Shown: one piece after another, positions 33,183 through 44,187 of the stretch
How the letters are laid out: every line of letters starts with the position of its first letter
Numbering within the stretch: position 1 is the first letter of the stretch
NCBI GenBank assembly: GCA_035578905.1
Contig: JAQJVL010000159.1
Coordinates: 1,394,001-1,458,000, forward strand
From: Stictocephala bisonia
Taxonomy: Eukaryota > Arthropoda > Insecta > Hemiptera > Membracidae
Direction of reading: 5' to 3'
Length of the DNA: 64,000 nucleotides
Notes under the pieces: model-generated
Seen by the model: only the letters and a program-made list of their open reading frames with translations
What the model was told of the DNA's origin: nothing
Databases searched by the model: none
Position numbers and translations under genes: made by a program

Positions 33183-33905
33183 TACAGGGTGTTTGAAAAG
33201 TGTGGGGCAAAACTTCAGGAAATGATTAGATGAGTGTAAATTGCAAATAAACAAAAAATGTTCCTACCAATAAGCGTTTTATCTCACTTATGCCTCATGA
33301 CCGTTTATAAGTTGTAATGCTAAAATTTAGGAGAACCAACACAAAAACAACAAAACATTGTCACGATACAGAAAATCTAGCTTAAAACAAGACAAATCTT
33401 TTGCACCTCATTTGTTAAATTGAGAAAATGTAACTTTTATTTTTGTGTGCAAAATTCGAATGGTCGTTTTGTTCCAAGTCAATTTTGCACACAGTCAGAT
33501 AAATTACATTTTCTCAGTTATTTATCACCCAATTGTAACAAACAAGGTACCAAAAGATTTGACTTGTTTTAAACTAAATTTTACGTAGCAAGACAGTATT
33601 TTGTTTTTGCTTCGGTTATCTTTAATTTACCATTACAAGTTTTAAACGAGTGCAAATATTATTTGAACTTTTAGAAGTAAATAATATTTTCTTCTAAAAG
33701 TTGGTACCAGGTGGTGGTAAGGTCAATATTCGTATCAAGTTTCAAAACTGTAGCTAATACTGTTTTGGAATTAAAAAAAAAGAAAATTACATACAGAGCC
33801 CAAACTAAAGGAGATAATACACACCTTCATGGGAACCTTTTTGTTTATTTTCACCCATTTAATCATTTCTCTAAGTTCTGCCCCAAACTGTTTAAACACG
33901 TTGTA
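33183..33905. mobile_element. Long-hairpin mariner-type MITE
   Basis: 723 bp flanked by TA (33181-33182 and 33906-33907). The ends are TACAGGGTGTTTGAAAAGTG and its diverged complement CTGTTTAAACACGTTGTA, followed inward by GGGGCA(A/G)AACTT in both arms. The two halves pair along much of their length: GCTTAAAACAAGACAAATCT and GAGAAAATGTAA on the left have near-exact complements on the right (for example TTACATTTTCTC), and TGTGTGCAAAA meets TTTTGCACACA near the centre. It encodes no transposase. Confidence 0.82.
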
Positions 33906-33907
33906 TA

Positions 33908-34980
33908 AAACAATATTTAGAAATTGTTTACCGGCACTTTTACAGGATATTTAATTAACATATTTAAATCTACCTAAAAAACTCATAAACAAAAATAATT
34001 TTTAATTCATGCTATTTCCGCCCCTTGTTTTATGCCTACTATAATACAAGTAACTGCCCGAGGTCAAATCTACTGGATAACACTATGACATGCAGCTGAG
34101 GCAAATTAATAGACAAGACAGCATTTTTTTATAACTATACCTTCCATTTGTTGTTTAAAATTAACTGTCATTTCTGAATCCTTGGACAATATTTAAATGT
34201 TTCACTTCTAATAATATAATAAATTACTGATAGTTTAATTTTTGTAGTTAAACGAAAATAAATATTGTGCATAAGCACAACAGTTAATTTAAAAAGAATG
34301 AGATATATTATATAAAGCATATTTGAACAGATGCATATATTTGCACAGCTTATTATTAGTTTTTTATCAATGATTAATAATTAATTAAATGTAAAAATAC
34401 ATTTTTTTATACTTTAAAGATAATGGTAGATGTGTACAGATAGTAAAGGCTAGACCAGTCGTTGAAGACACATGGTTGGCACAAGTTCCGTCCCAGGGGA
34501 CTACAACACTACACAACTATACAGAATACGATATATACAATATGTATATAATTTGATATTGCTGAATAAAACAACGATAAACAGCATTGAACCACACTCC
34601 GATAAGTATTCAATACTTACAAACAACATAACAAACAATACTTTCCTATAGATATTATAACATTAAATACAATAAGATATATAAACTCTGGATACAAGCA
34701 AACATTATACACATAACTGATGATAATTAATATGATTCAAAGAACAATAAATATTAATAAAAAAACTATACTAAATTAAAAGTAGTTCATTTGTTACAAT
34801 CAAAACACACCAAGGTAACGCATACAACAAGTATTAAAGGTAAGCAAAACAATACATACATTATGTATTAAAAATGAACTTCTTAGTATTGCACTACTGA
34901 AAAATTCAGTATTATTTTAGGCACTGCTTAGCAAATAAGGAGGATTAACTATAACATATAGCAGACTAACTTGGTAAAGT
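33908..34980. other. Intergenic or intronic, no gene seen
   Basis: Very AT-rich sequence between the hairpin MITE and the BEL/Pao element. No coding or RNA feature was seen. Confidence 0.5.
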
Positions 34981-34985
34981 AAATA

Positions 34986-35892
34986 TGTTCAGTACTTATA
35001 ACTTATATTTTAAGGTTTTATAATAGCATTTAATGTGTTAACACTTTAGCATTAAGAAATAGTTTTTAAGCCAAGAGCGCATTTTAAGTTGTATTATTTT
35101 TTAATTTGAAATATCTCAACAGAGAGAGAGAGAGGGGGATAACGCTTTCTAAAAGCGACATAAATCAGGCGATATGACGTAGTCAGTCGTCTTGAAATCT
35201 GATTGGTTAGAATGCACTGTTCTAAAATCGTTTTGCACCACGCGGGGTTTTGCCACGCCACTCTGTCTCGAAACTCTGTCTAGAAAAGACGGTCTTGTAA
35301 CGTCCCTGGCTCAACGCACTTCTCTCATATACTCTTTTGGAGGCCCTCTGCCTCGTGCTGTTTCTATATTGTTTCTCTAAATCTCTGTTAACCACTCTTA
35401 AACGTCTTTAATATTTTTTGTGTGTGATATTTTGTACATTTAATTTCTTGTGTGAACTCCCGCCATAGTTTGTGCCTCAAGATCTTCTTTGTGCGTGCTT
35501 CCGTGGCAGATTGAACTTTGCGAGAAGCGTTCTACCGTGATTCGTGTAAGAAGACTCAAGATAAAATTAAGTGAGAACTGTCGTTCGTTGCGTTTCCCTC
35601 CAGGACATTGATGGACCTCGCTACCACCTCACCAACGGTTGTATCCGGACCTTCCCTCATCTAATTGGAATATTGGACAAGGTACTGTTTTCATCATTTC
35701 ATGTGTGTAACTTTAGTTATTTTTGTAAGCATATTGCTCGACCTTTTGTCCCATTTTGTAACAACAAATTATCCACAAGCTCTCTCTATAGACAATAACT
35801 TTTTGGGCGTTTTTTAAATATAAAAATTCCCTGGTCCTTCGAATCAATTTAGATATAAATATTTATTTTTCTCATCTCTCTCATTTCGCTCA
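34986..35892 (+). repeat. BEL/Pao 5' LTR (907 bp)
   Basis: Begins TGTTCAGTACTTATAAC and ends CTCTCATTTCGCTCA. It includes a GAGAGAGAGAGA tract at about 35121 and a CT-rich region. It differs from the 3' LTR by a missing A in CTACCACCTCACC, AGCTCTCTC against AACTCTTTC, and a missing AC near the end, which together account for the 3-bp length difference. Confidence 0.95.
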
Positions 35893-35898
35893 TAGTTT

Positions 35899-35916
35899 TG
35901 GTCATTTCGAACCGGA
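35899..35916 (+). other. Putative primer-binding site of BEL/Pao element
   Basis: TGGTCATTTCGAACCGGAT begins six bases after the 5' LTR. The TGG start and the spacing suit complementarity to a tRNA 3' end; the tRNA was not identified. Confidence 0.5.
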
Positions 35917-37162
35917 TTTCTAGGATACAGTTCTTTGGAAATACAGAAACTCTAATTTGTGGATAATAGAAAGCACGATTCACTTCAGTTTTCGCCATTT
36001 GCAATTGTTGTCTTTCTTTGCAGTTTGCGAAGGCCACGCCCCTGGCCCAATACCAGGCGCACTGCTTACGAAGAATCACGAACTTCTCCGAAGCGTGCCG
36101 ATTCGAGGTACGCAGTATTGATTTTCTCAACCCCCTCACTCTCTCTGACTGTCTGCAGCACATCCACTCTATAGCGCATGCGCTGACAGTTGTCAACTCT
36201 TTGTTTGTTTACTTTATTGACAGTACGCTACTCACATATCATGTGGTAGTTACAGGCATTAGTTAATGCTTCTCATTATAAGGATTTTAGCAATGGCTAG
36301 TTAATTCATTTATGTAAATAAGCTTATATATATTTAATCTTAAATTAAATTATTATCTTTTATTCTATTTTTCTAATTAGCATTCGAAGGCTAATTAAAT
36401 ACAAAAGGTGTTTTATACGGCTTTTTATTGTACAATATATTGCTTTTTCATTCCGTTTTTGTGAGGTCAACTATTGTCTTTTATTGTGTATAGTCAATTA
36501 GTCTAGTTTAAGTCTCTTTTGGTAAAGCAGTTAAGCTTTATTAAACACACATTTCTCTGCTAGGGTAAATAAATTTTGTTTAGCTAATTACCTAATTCAT
36601 ATTTATTGTATTTGTGCTGAATTAATAATTAATTAACTAACTATACAAAACTAGTTATGTACACTTATAGTTTTGTACACTCTCTCTGAAATAAGCAAGA
36701 ATTAGCTATTATTCATGTCTCTCTCTAATGTGTTATTACCATAAGCTTATTGGAAGCTAATTAACTAAAAATAATTAGTTCTCTGATCTCTCATTGAAAA
36801 TAAAATTTATACTTTTCCTTGCTCTCTGGTGTTCATACACATTGTTACTAACAAATCTATCTATCAAAGCAAAGTTCTCAGTGGAACCAATCAAGACTGC
36901 AATTGTTATAACATTGCAGATTAAGCTTACCTCACACTTTGAATCTCTTATTTATTTGTTTGTTTATTTATTGTTCTTACTGCAAAATAATTTGTGATGT
37001 CTCTGCCAATATTTTAATACTGTAGTAAGTAAGTCAAAATAGATATAAATAAAACATGGAAAAATGTATTTAGCGACTTAGTGCTCTGCTCACAATAGTG
37101 TCTTGTATTTCATATCTACATTTAATTTTGTTTTACTACTTACTGTATCTGAAAAATTCAAA

Positions 37163-40100
37163 ATGGCTCCTAAAGTTTCTGATTTCAAGGCGGCTCTCTA
37201 TACTCGTCTCACAGCGTTAACTAAAACGCGCTTCGCTAAAATAAAAACTCAAGTTGAAGAATTCGCTACGCAAAAGGAGCTTCTTACGCCTGCTCAACTG
37301 AAGAGCTTATCAACCATCTCTAATGAAGTCAAGAAAAAGAAAGCTGATTTTGAGGCTAACCTGCAACGAGCCTTAAATCTAACGGATGATGAGGCCATTG
37401 AAGACGAAGTCTTAGCGGAAGATCAGGACTCTATTAACGAGGTCTACGCTCATATTCTTGGTATAATCGAAACGCTACTTCCAGTCGAAGAACCCAAAAC
37501 ACCCTCGGCTTTGAGTGACGTCAGTATGACTCCTCAGGTCTCTAGTGTCTCTCAGGTCCGTCTGCCAAAATTAGAATTACAAAAATTCTCTGGCGATCTT
37601 CTGACTTGGACTTCTTTTATCAATTTATTTGATACAACCATTCACCGTAATGCCAGTCTTAGTGCAGTAATGAAGTTTCAGTACTTATTGAGCGTTTTGA
37701 GCGGCGAACCTTTAAACCTAATTAAAGGACTCAATTTAACCTCTGCTAATTACTTAATAGCATACGACCTCTTACGGGATCGCTACCATAATTCCCGGAG
37801 GTTACAAACTCTCCATTTGAACCAGTTACTGGACCTGCCTCAAATTAGTTCGTCCTCAATCAAGGGTCTCAGACTATTTGTCAATCAATATACAGAACAC
37901 TCTCAGGCATTGAAAGCTTTACATTGTGACGTGGGTGAAAACAATCCGCTCCTTTCTGCTCTCATCCTCCGACGTATGGATTCCGACTTACGAAAAAGGC
38001 TGGAAGCTTCCCGGTCAACCTCTTCGAATGACGCGTCTGCTCACTCGTTACCGGAAGTCAAAGAAATAATAACATTTTTGAACACTGAATGTAGCCAAAC
38101 TGAAGATGCCAATATTCATAACGTTCCTCAGGTAAAGGCTTCTACCTATGTTCCTCCTCACGCCCGTAACAAGGTGACTGCGCCAAAAAGGGTGAACTTT
38201 CGCTCTAGTGATGTTTCAATGGTCACAACTCACTCTAACTCCGCTCAAACCAAGACTATGCCTCCTCCATGTTTCATTTGTAATCAGAGTGGACATAAAG
38301 TCTATTCATGTACGGTTTTCCGTGACAAAACTCCTCAAGAACGACATCAGCTCGTCAAGAGACATAAGCGCTGCATCTCATGCTTAGGCGCTCATGAACT
38401 CAAGGAATGCCAATCTAAGGCCACGTGTCTCACGTGTAACAAAAAACACCATTCATTGTTACACTTTCAAGCTGCCTCGGGCAATGCTGCTAATCAGCCC
38501 GTCCGTAGTAACACAGCTCATGACGTCTCCAGTACACGTCATCGCTCTAGTGAGAACCATAACGATTCTCAGGTGACTCTCGTTTCTCAAGATTCACCCC
38601 CCTCTATGCCAGATTGTTACACCGTGCTATTAGGCACCTTACTGGTACAACTAAAAACTCCTGAAGGTAGATCCCATGTATTCAGGGCTTTACTTGATTC
38701 AGGGAGTATGACGGATTTAATTTCCGAACGTGCCGCTCAACTCTTGGGAGTGCGCCGTACTAAGTCTCAAACTCACATCTCTGGCCTCAGCCAAAGCACG
38801 GCAAAACCAAAAGGTCAAACTCATCTCACAATCAGCACTCTATCTGGTCTCATCATTGCTCCTGACCAGCCAATGTTAATATTAGATAAATTGACCGTGG
38901 ATTTACCCAGAGTACCTCTAGCCCCAGAAGTCTACAATAAGACTCAGAGATACATTCTCGCTGATCCCACATTCCATTTACCTGGGCGAATTGACGTTAT
39001 CTTAGGTGGAAGTATATTTCCAAAAATACTCACTAATGAGCAATTCTCACTGGGGCAGCATATGCCACATGTAATTGGCACGCATTTCGGGTTTGTCGTA
39101 TTGGGTACTGCTCCCAGCGCACCTTTCGCATCCACTCTCACCTCTACGAGCCTCAATGTCTCTCTACACTCAGCAAGCGACGCAGATCTACATTCATCAC
39201 TTCAGCGGTTCTGGCTTCAAGAGGAAATTCCTGTGTATTCGAAGAAGACCAAAGAAGAAGAACAATGTGATGCTCACTTCGCCACTTCTCACTCTCGAGA
39301 TGAAACCGGACGCTACACCGTTCGACTTCCGTTTAAAGAGAATCATTCTGCCCTAGGATCGTCTCAGCCTATTGCTGAGCGTCGATTTCATTCTCTCGAG
39401 CGGAAATTAAACGCTCAACCTCACTTTTCTCAACTCTATCATGATTTTATCAGTGAATATCAATCTCTCGACCACATGGCCAAAGTTCAAAATCCTGATT
39501 TAACTAAGCCACACTATTTCCTCCCCCACTATGGGGTGCTAAAGGAAAATAGTTCCACCACAAAACTCCGTACTGTCTTTGATGCGAGTTGCAAGACCAG
39601 TACTGGTGTTTCTCTCAACGATGTCTTATTGACCGGGCGCAAACTCCAAACAAATATTTGTGACATACTACTTCACTTCAGGCGTCACAATATTGTTTTT
39701 TGCTGTGACATCCGTCAGATGTATCGGCAAATCCGAGTACATCCAGATGACCGGAAATTTCAACTTATCTTATGGCGTGACCATCCCAAGGATCCTCTCT
39801 CAACTTATCAGTTGAACACTGTTACTTACGGCATGAATACCTCTCCCTACTTGGCGATCAAGACTCTGCACAAGCTTGCAGACGACGACGGTGGGAACTT
39901 CCCCTCCGCTGCATGCGTGCTGAGGACTCAGACCTACGTGGACGACATCATCTCCGGTGCGGACACAGAGGAAGCGGCCTTAGAACTGCAGGAGCAGCTC
40001 ATCCGTCTACTGCGTCAAGGAGGTTTCGAACTCCGGAAGTGGGTCTCTAACTCTACTCGCCTACTCCAAGCTCTGCCGGAAGGACATCGCGAGTCTCCAG

Positions 40101-41005
40101 TGTTTCTGCAAGAATCTCTATCTCCGCAGTTCTCTATCCTTGGTTTACATTGGTCGCCTACCACTGATTGTTTCACATACTCTCTTAACATACCGCCTGA
40201 CGAGCGCCCTACCAAACGCTCTGTCTTGAGCTTAATAGCCAAGATATATGATCCCTGTGGATTTCTCTCTCCTTGCATAATGCAAGCAAAATGCTTTATG
40301 CAACTCCTCTGGACTACAGGTCTGTCTTGGGATGAACCCTTGCCATCCGAACTTGCCGAAAAATGGCACTCATTCATCACTGACGCGCAGCACATAGTGC
40401 ATGTCTCAATTCCTCGAGGTATCGACTTCAAGTTCAACCCTCCGGCTGCTCCCCACCAAGGTGGATTATGGGAGAACGCTGTGAAAAGCACCAAACACCA
40501 CTTACGTCGTGTCATGGGAGACCATATCCTGACACTGCCAGAATTTATGACACTCGTCACTCAGATAGAGGCCATGCTAAACTCGCGGCCACTCACTCCA
40601 CTCTCCAGTGATCCTGCTGACTTCTCTGCCCTCACTCCGGGACACTTCTTGATTGGTGCCCCCCTAGCGTCGGTCCCGGAACCCGACCTCCTCGACGCAC
40701 CTGACAACCGCCTACGACATTGGCAGTTGGTCCAAGCTCTACACCAACGCATCTGGAAACGATGGCAGCTGGAATACTTGCATACGCTCCAGCAACGTTA
40801 TAAGTGGACCCAACCACGTGAGAATATCAAAGTTGGTGATCTCGTGCTAGTGCACCAGAACTCTCCGCCCCTCTCGTGGCCTCTGGCTCGTGTTACCGCC
40901 GTACACCCAGGGACTGATGGTGTTGTGCGCGTGGTGGACTTACGCACTCCAAATGGACACCTTACTAGACCAGTGGTAAAGGTGTTTCCTCTGCCCACTG
41001 ACTAA
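37163..41005 (+). CDS. BEL/Pao Gag-Pol polyprotein, in-frame deletion of RNase H and most of integrase
   Basis: 1,280 codons from MAPKVSDF (an upstream in-frame Met at 37103 is less likely). Domains in order: a Gag region with LPKLELQKFSGD typical of BEL Gag (about 37560); zinc knuckles CFICNQSGHKVYSC and CLGAHELKECQ plus CLTCNKKHH (38270-38450); aspartic protease LLDSGSMTDLIS (about 38690); reverse transcriptase with TVFDAS, FCCDIRQMYRQIRV and YVDD at 39935-39946; and the connection region KIYDPCGFLSP. Near 40415-40430 the frame jumps from VSIPRG to FNPPAAPHQGGLWE, which is the C-terminal integrase core containing its catalytic Glu (40472-40474), followed by the integrase tail. RNase H, the integrase zinc finger and the catalytic Asp residues are missing. 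The frame has no stops. The copy cannot integrate by itself, but its RNA could be mobilised by a full-length relative. Confidence 0.93.
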   Translation: MAPKVSDFKAALYTRLTALTKTRFAKIKTQVEEFATQKELLTPAQLKSLSTISNEVKKKKADFEANLQRALNLTDDEAIEDEVLAEDQDSINEVYAHILGIIETLLPVEEPKTPSALSDVSMTPQVSSVSQVRLPKLELQKFSGDLLTWTSFINLFDTTIHRNASLSAVMKFQYLLSVLSGEPLNLIKGLNLTSANYLIAYDLLRDRYHNSRRLQTLHLNQLLDLPQISSSSIKGLRLFVNQYTEHSQALKALHCDVGENNPLLSALILRRMDSDLRKRLEASRSTSSNDASAHSLPEVKEIITFLNTECSQTEDANIHNVPQVKASTYVPPHARNKVTAPKRVNFRSSDVSMVTTHSNSAQTKTMPPPCFICNQSGHKVYSCTVFRDKTPQERHQLVKRHKRCISCLGAHELKECQSKATCLTCNKKHHSLLHFQAASGNAANQPVRSNTAHDVSSTRHRSSENHNDSQVTLVSQDSPPSMPDCYTVLLGTLLVQLKTPEGRSHVFRALLDSGSMTDLISERAAQLLGVRRTKSQTHISGLSQSTAKPKGQTHLTISTLSGLIIAPDQPMLILDKLTVDLPRVPLAPEVYNKTQRYILADPTFHLPGRIDVILGGSIFPKILTNEQFSLGQHMPHVIGTHFGFVVLGTAPSAPFASTLTSTSLNVSLHSASDADLHSSLQRFWLQEEIPVYSKKTKEEEQCDAHFATSHSRDETGRYTVRLPFKENHSALGSSQPIAERRFHSLERKLNAQPHFSQLYHDFISEYQSLDHMAKVQNPDLTKPHYFLPHYGVLKENSSTTKLRTVFDASCKTSTGVSLNDVLLTGRKLQTNICDILLHFRRHNIVFCCDIRQMYRQIRVHPDDRKFQLILWRDHPKDPLSTYQLNTVTYGMNTSPYLAIKTLHKLADDDGGNFPSAACVLRTQTYVDDIISGADTEEAALELQEQLIRLLRQGGFELRKWVSNSTRLLQALPEGHRESPVFLQESLSPQFSILGLHWSPTTDCFTYSLNIPPDERPTKRSVLSLIAKIYDPCGFLSPCIMQAKCFMQLLWTTGLSWDEPLPSELAEKWHSFITDAQHIVHVSIPRGIDFKFNPPAAPHQGGLWENAVKSTKHHLRRVMGDHILTLPEFMTLVTQIEAMLNSRPLTPLSSDPADFSALTPGHFLIGAPLASVPEPDLLDAPDNRLRHWQLVQALHQRIWKRWQLEYLHTLQQRYKWTQPRENIKVGDLVLVHQNSPPLSWPLARVTAVHPGTDGVVRVVDLRTPNGHLTRPVVKVFPLPTD

Positions 41006-41110
41006 AATCTCTTTTCTAGTTCTGTGCCCCAATCTCTAATAACTGTGTGGTGTGATTTTCTATTGTGTGACTTTGTTGTTGAAGCCTACAATGCTTCAAG
41101 GGGGCCGGAA

Positions 41111-42020
41111 TGTTCAGTACTTATAACTTATATTTTAAGGTTTTATAATAGCATTTAATGTGTTAACACTTTAGCATTAAGAAATAGTTTTTAAGCCAAG
41201 AGCGCATTTTAAGTTGTATTATTTTTTAATTTGAAATATCTCAACAGAGAGAGAGAGAGGGGGATAACGCTTTCTAAAAGCGACATAAATCAGGCGATAT
41301 GACGTAGTCAGTCGTCTTGAAATCTGATTGGTTAGAATGCACTGTTCTAAAATCGTTTTGCACCACGCGGGGTTTTGCCACGCCACTCTGTCTCGAAACT
41401 CTGTCTAGAAAAGACGGTCTTGTAACGTCCCTGGCTCAACGCACTTCTCTCATATACTCTTTTGGAGGCCCTCTGCCTCGTGCTGTTTCTATATTGTTTC
41501 TCTAAATCTCTGTTAACCACTCTTAAACGTCTTTAATATTTTTTGTGTGTGATATTTTGTACATTTAATTTCTTGTGTGAACTCCCGCCATAGTTTGTGC
41601 CTCAAGATCTTCTTTGTGCGTGCTTCCGTGGCAGATTGAACTTTGCGAGAAGCGTTCTACCGTGATTCGTGTAAGAAGACTCAAGATAAAATTAAGTGAG
41701 AACTGTCGTTCGTTGCGTTTCCCTCCAGGACATTGATGGACCTCGCTACCAACCTCACCAACGGTTGTATCCGGACCTTCCCTCATCTAATTGGAATATT
41801 GGACAAGGTACTGTTTTCATCATTTCATGTGTGTAACTTTAGTTATTTTTGTAAGCATATTGCTCGACCTTTTGTCCCATTTTGTAACAACAAATTATCC
41901 ACAAACTCTTTCTATAGACAATAACTTTTTGGGCGTTTTTTAAATATAAAAATTCCCTGGTCCTTCGAATCAATTTAGATATAAATATTTATTTTTCTCA
42001 TCTCTCTCATTTACCGCTCA
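41111..42020 (+). repeat. BEL/Pao 3' LTR (910 bp)
   Basis: Preceded by the polypurine tract at 41097-41110. It starts TGTTCAGTACTTATAAC and ends CATTTACCGCTCA, followed by the TSD AAATA. Nearly identical to the 5' LTR. Confidence 0.95.
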
Positions 42021-42025
42021 AAATA

Positions 42026-43073
42026 TATATTTAAAAAAATCTTAAATCTGCTTTTCAAGCCACCCACTTGATTTGAACATTTACATCATATTGATGTAAA
42101 AATCATGTCAATGTCTGGAAAGTGGATCAAAGGTTAATTAAATGCAGCATTCTTATCACTTATTTTAACTTATAGTAAATTATTTATGCTGCAGTTAACT
42201 GTTATGCACATTTTAAATGTAAGTTAAAGAGTAGTGTTTATACCAAGTTAGCAATAGATCTAGCTAATTAAATAAAACATGAAAATAATACACAAACTCA
42301 GGCTACGGTATATTAACTGATTCAATTTCTTATTAACAGTGGGGGGAAAATACAATGAAACAGAAGCATTATTTTATCCAGTTAATAATTTCAGTTGTAT
42401 ACAGGCATTGCTTGCCGATTCTGTTTAAAATATTCATTGAAACAGTTTTTTAATACCGTCACAAATTATAAGCGATTAATTGAAATTTGTAGTTAAAAAA
42501 ATAACTAACTTTCAAGTTAATCTAAACATTTTTAATTTTTAATTCTTTTGATCAGTATTTAAGGTAAACATAGCAATTTGGGCACATTTCAAAAGACGTG
42601 TTTAGCAGTGTTACAAACGTAATCACAAGAAAATAAGCCTTTTTTCACTCATACCACAGATTGATGATCTAGAAAAATACTGACAATTTTATTTATTTGA
42701 TAGTACTTAGTTATAATTTTGTATGCCAGTAATAAGCTAATGAGAAAGGAATATTTCTTGGTCTTTAAAACATATTATTTACAAAAAGTTAATTTAGACA
42801 TTTTAGTTACTTAAATAATATTAATGTTAACTTATTTTGGTTGGTTTTTTTTTCAATTAGCTAGTAGCAAGTGAAGATTGAATGAAAAAAAAACCATAGG
42901 TTGGACTTACATAAACAATGTGTAAGATTTTAGGACTATAAGACAGAGAAGTTTGTGACTTATTTAAAATAAAGAAATTAAGTAAAACTCGCAATAAAAA
43001 CAAGTGATAATATTTATTACAACCAGATTGAGATAAAAGTAATCATTAGGTAATGAATGAAAGAAAGCTTTAC
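42026..43073. other. Sequence downstream of the coiled-coil gene, no gene seen
   Basis: AT-rich, no exon or repeat boundary seen between the BEL/Pao element and the poly(A) signal of the minus-strand gene. Confidence 0.5.
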
Positions 43074-43079
43074 TTTATT
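43074..43079 (-). promoter_or_regulatory. Poly(A) signal AATAAA of the coiled-coil gene
   Basis: AATAAA on the minus strand (GTTTCAATAAAGTAAAG), about 160 nt past the stop codon at 43238. Confidence 0.55.
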
Positions 43080-43237
43080 GAAACAAAAAAAGAATTAAAA
43101 ATAGAGTAATATAAATAGCAAATATATTATATTTGATTCTTACAACTAACTTTAACATGTAGTAGTCACTTAGACCCTTTGACTTGGTTGTTGTGCTGTA
43201 AGTCAGTCATCCATCAATAAAACTGTTATTGTAAGTG

Positions 43238-43351
43238 TTACTTGCTGGTCTGCTCGTCGTGTGGCCAGAGCTGGCTGTCATCTTCCTCCAACTCCCCTTG
43301 CAAGGTCAACTCCAACTCCCTCATGTTGTGGGCAATGTCATAGGAGTCCTC
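43238..43351 (-). CDS. Terminal exon of an unrecognised coiled-coil protein
   Basis: The acceptor CAG at 43352-43354 is followed by 38 codons in phase 0, EDSYDIAHNMRELELTLQGE then LEEDDSQLWPHDEQTSK, ending TAA. It is acidic and partly helical. A phase-0 join with the exon at 59138-59185 gives ...KEKEWRI-EDSYD..., but further exons could lie between them. The intron would be about 15.8 kb and holds a Helitron, a hAT MITE, a piggyBac derivative and a mariner. A decayed tandem copy of this exon lies at 43382-43500. The gene family was not recognised. Confidence 0.6.
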   Translation of the reverse strand, partial: EDSYDIAHNMRELELTLQGELEEDDSQLWPHDEQTSK

Positions 43352-43381
43352 CTGTCAACAATCAAACTTTTATAGTGAGTG

Positions 43382-43500
43382 TTACTTGTTAGCCTGCTCT
43401 CGTGAGGCCACAGCTAGCTGTCGTCTTCCTCCAACTCCCCTCGCAATGCCAGTTCCAATTCCCCTCGTAAGATCAATTCCAACTCCCCTTTCTTACAATT
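43382..43500 (-). pseudogene. Decayed tandem duplicate of the terminal exon
   Basis: Reads on the minus strand KGELELILRGELELALRGEL, then EEDDS, a TAG, then LWPHE. It resembles the functional exon (GELEEDDSQLWPHDE), carries a premature stop, and has an expanded 24-bp GEL(E)LxLR unit. It has no clear acceptor of its own. Probably a tandem duplicate now in the intron. Confidence 0.6.
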
Positions 43501-44187
43501 ACAGCAGTGATTTCCAGCCTGTGGTCTGTGAAAAGACGAGTGGTTTAACAGTAGGTTAAGGTAAATGATTTTATTATCATTCATTGCAAAATAAGAAGAT
43601 GGTATACATTTTACTGTATATTTCTTTCAAAGCAAAATTGTCTTGGAAAAGTTACTTTAAAGCAAAGTATATTACATTTTATACTTAGTAAAGATCTTAG
43701 TGATAGTAAAGACTATAAGGCAGTAAAACAGTGTCCAAGTATTAACATGCAGTAACCCTCAATGTATATCTACATCTATAAAATCCAATGTATGTTTGTC
43801 TGCTTGTCTGTCCTTTATGCGCTACCAAACCGTCCAGCCGATCGCCATGAAACTTGGGGAAGTTGTTCTATATACCCCAGGGGAAGTTGTTCTATAGAAA
43901 CGGGAAGTTGTCCTATTCCCGTTTCTTTAATCCCTCAGGGCTCTGTCCCTTGGACTTCGAAAGTTTCAATGTTAATCAAATAGCAGGATGCATGAAGGTA
44001 TAATAAGTCAAATATAATATTTGAATCATCAAAGAATATCAGCTGTGGGTTTTAAATATGACAAAATTAAATTAAACCATGAGTTAATTTTTTTAACTGT
44101 TTATATTTTTATGTTTTGATTTCTTGTAAATAAACTAACTTACACGACATGTTAATTTTAGTTCTTGATGGGTCTTCTATAAAAATT

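Larger units (their letters stand above)
34986..42020 (+). mobile_element. BEL/Pao LTR retrotransposon, internally deleted
   Basis: 7,035 bp flanked by the 5-bp TSD AAATA (34981-34985 and 42021-42025). It has TG...CA LTRs at both ends, a primer-binding site after the 5' LTR, one long gag-pol frame and a polypurine tract AAGGGGGCCGGAA immediately before the 3' LTR. By reading, the LTRs differ by two substitutions and two small indels (1 and 2 bp), so insertion was recent. The coding region lacks RNase H and most of integrase. Confidence 0.95.

Noticed and set aside
40015..40560. 181-codon minus-strand open frame
   Set aside because: Shadow of the BEL/Pao Pol frame on the other strand, with no recognisable domain.
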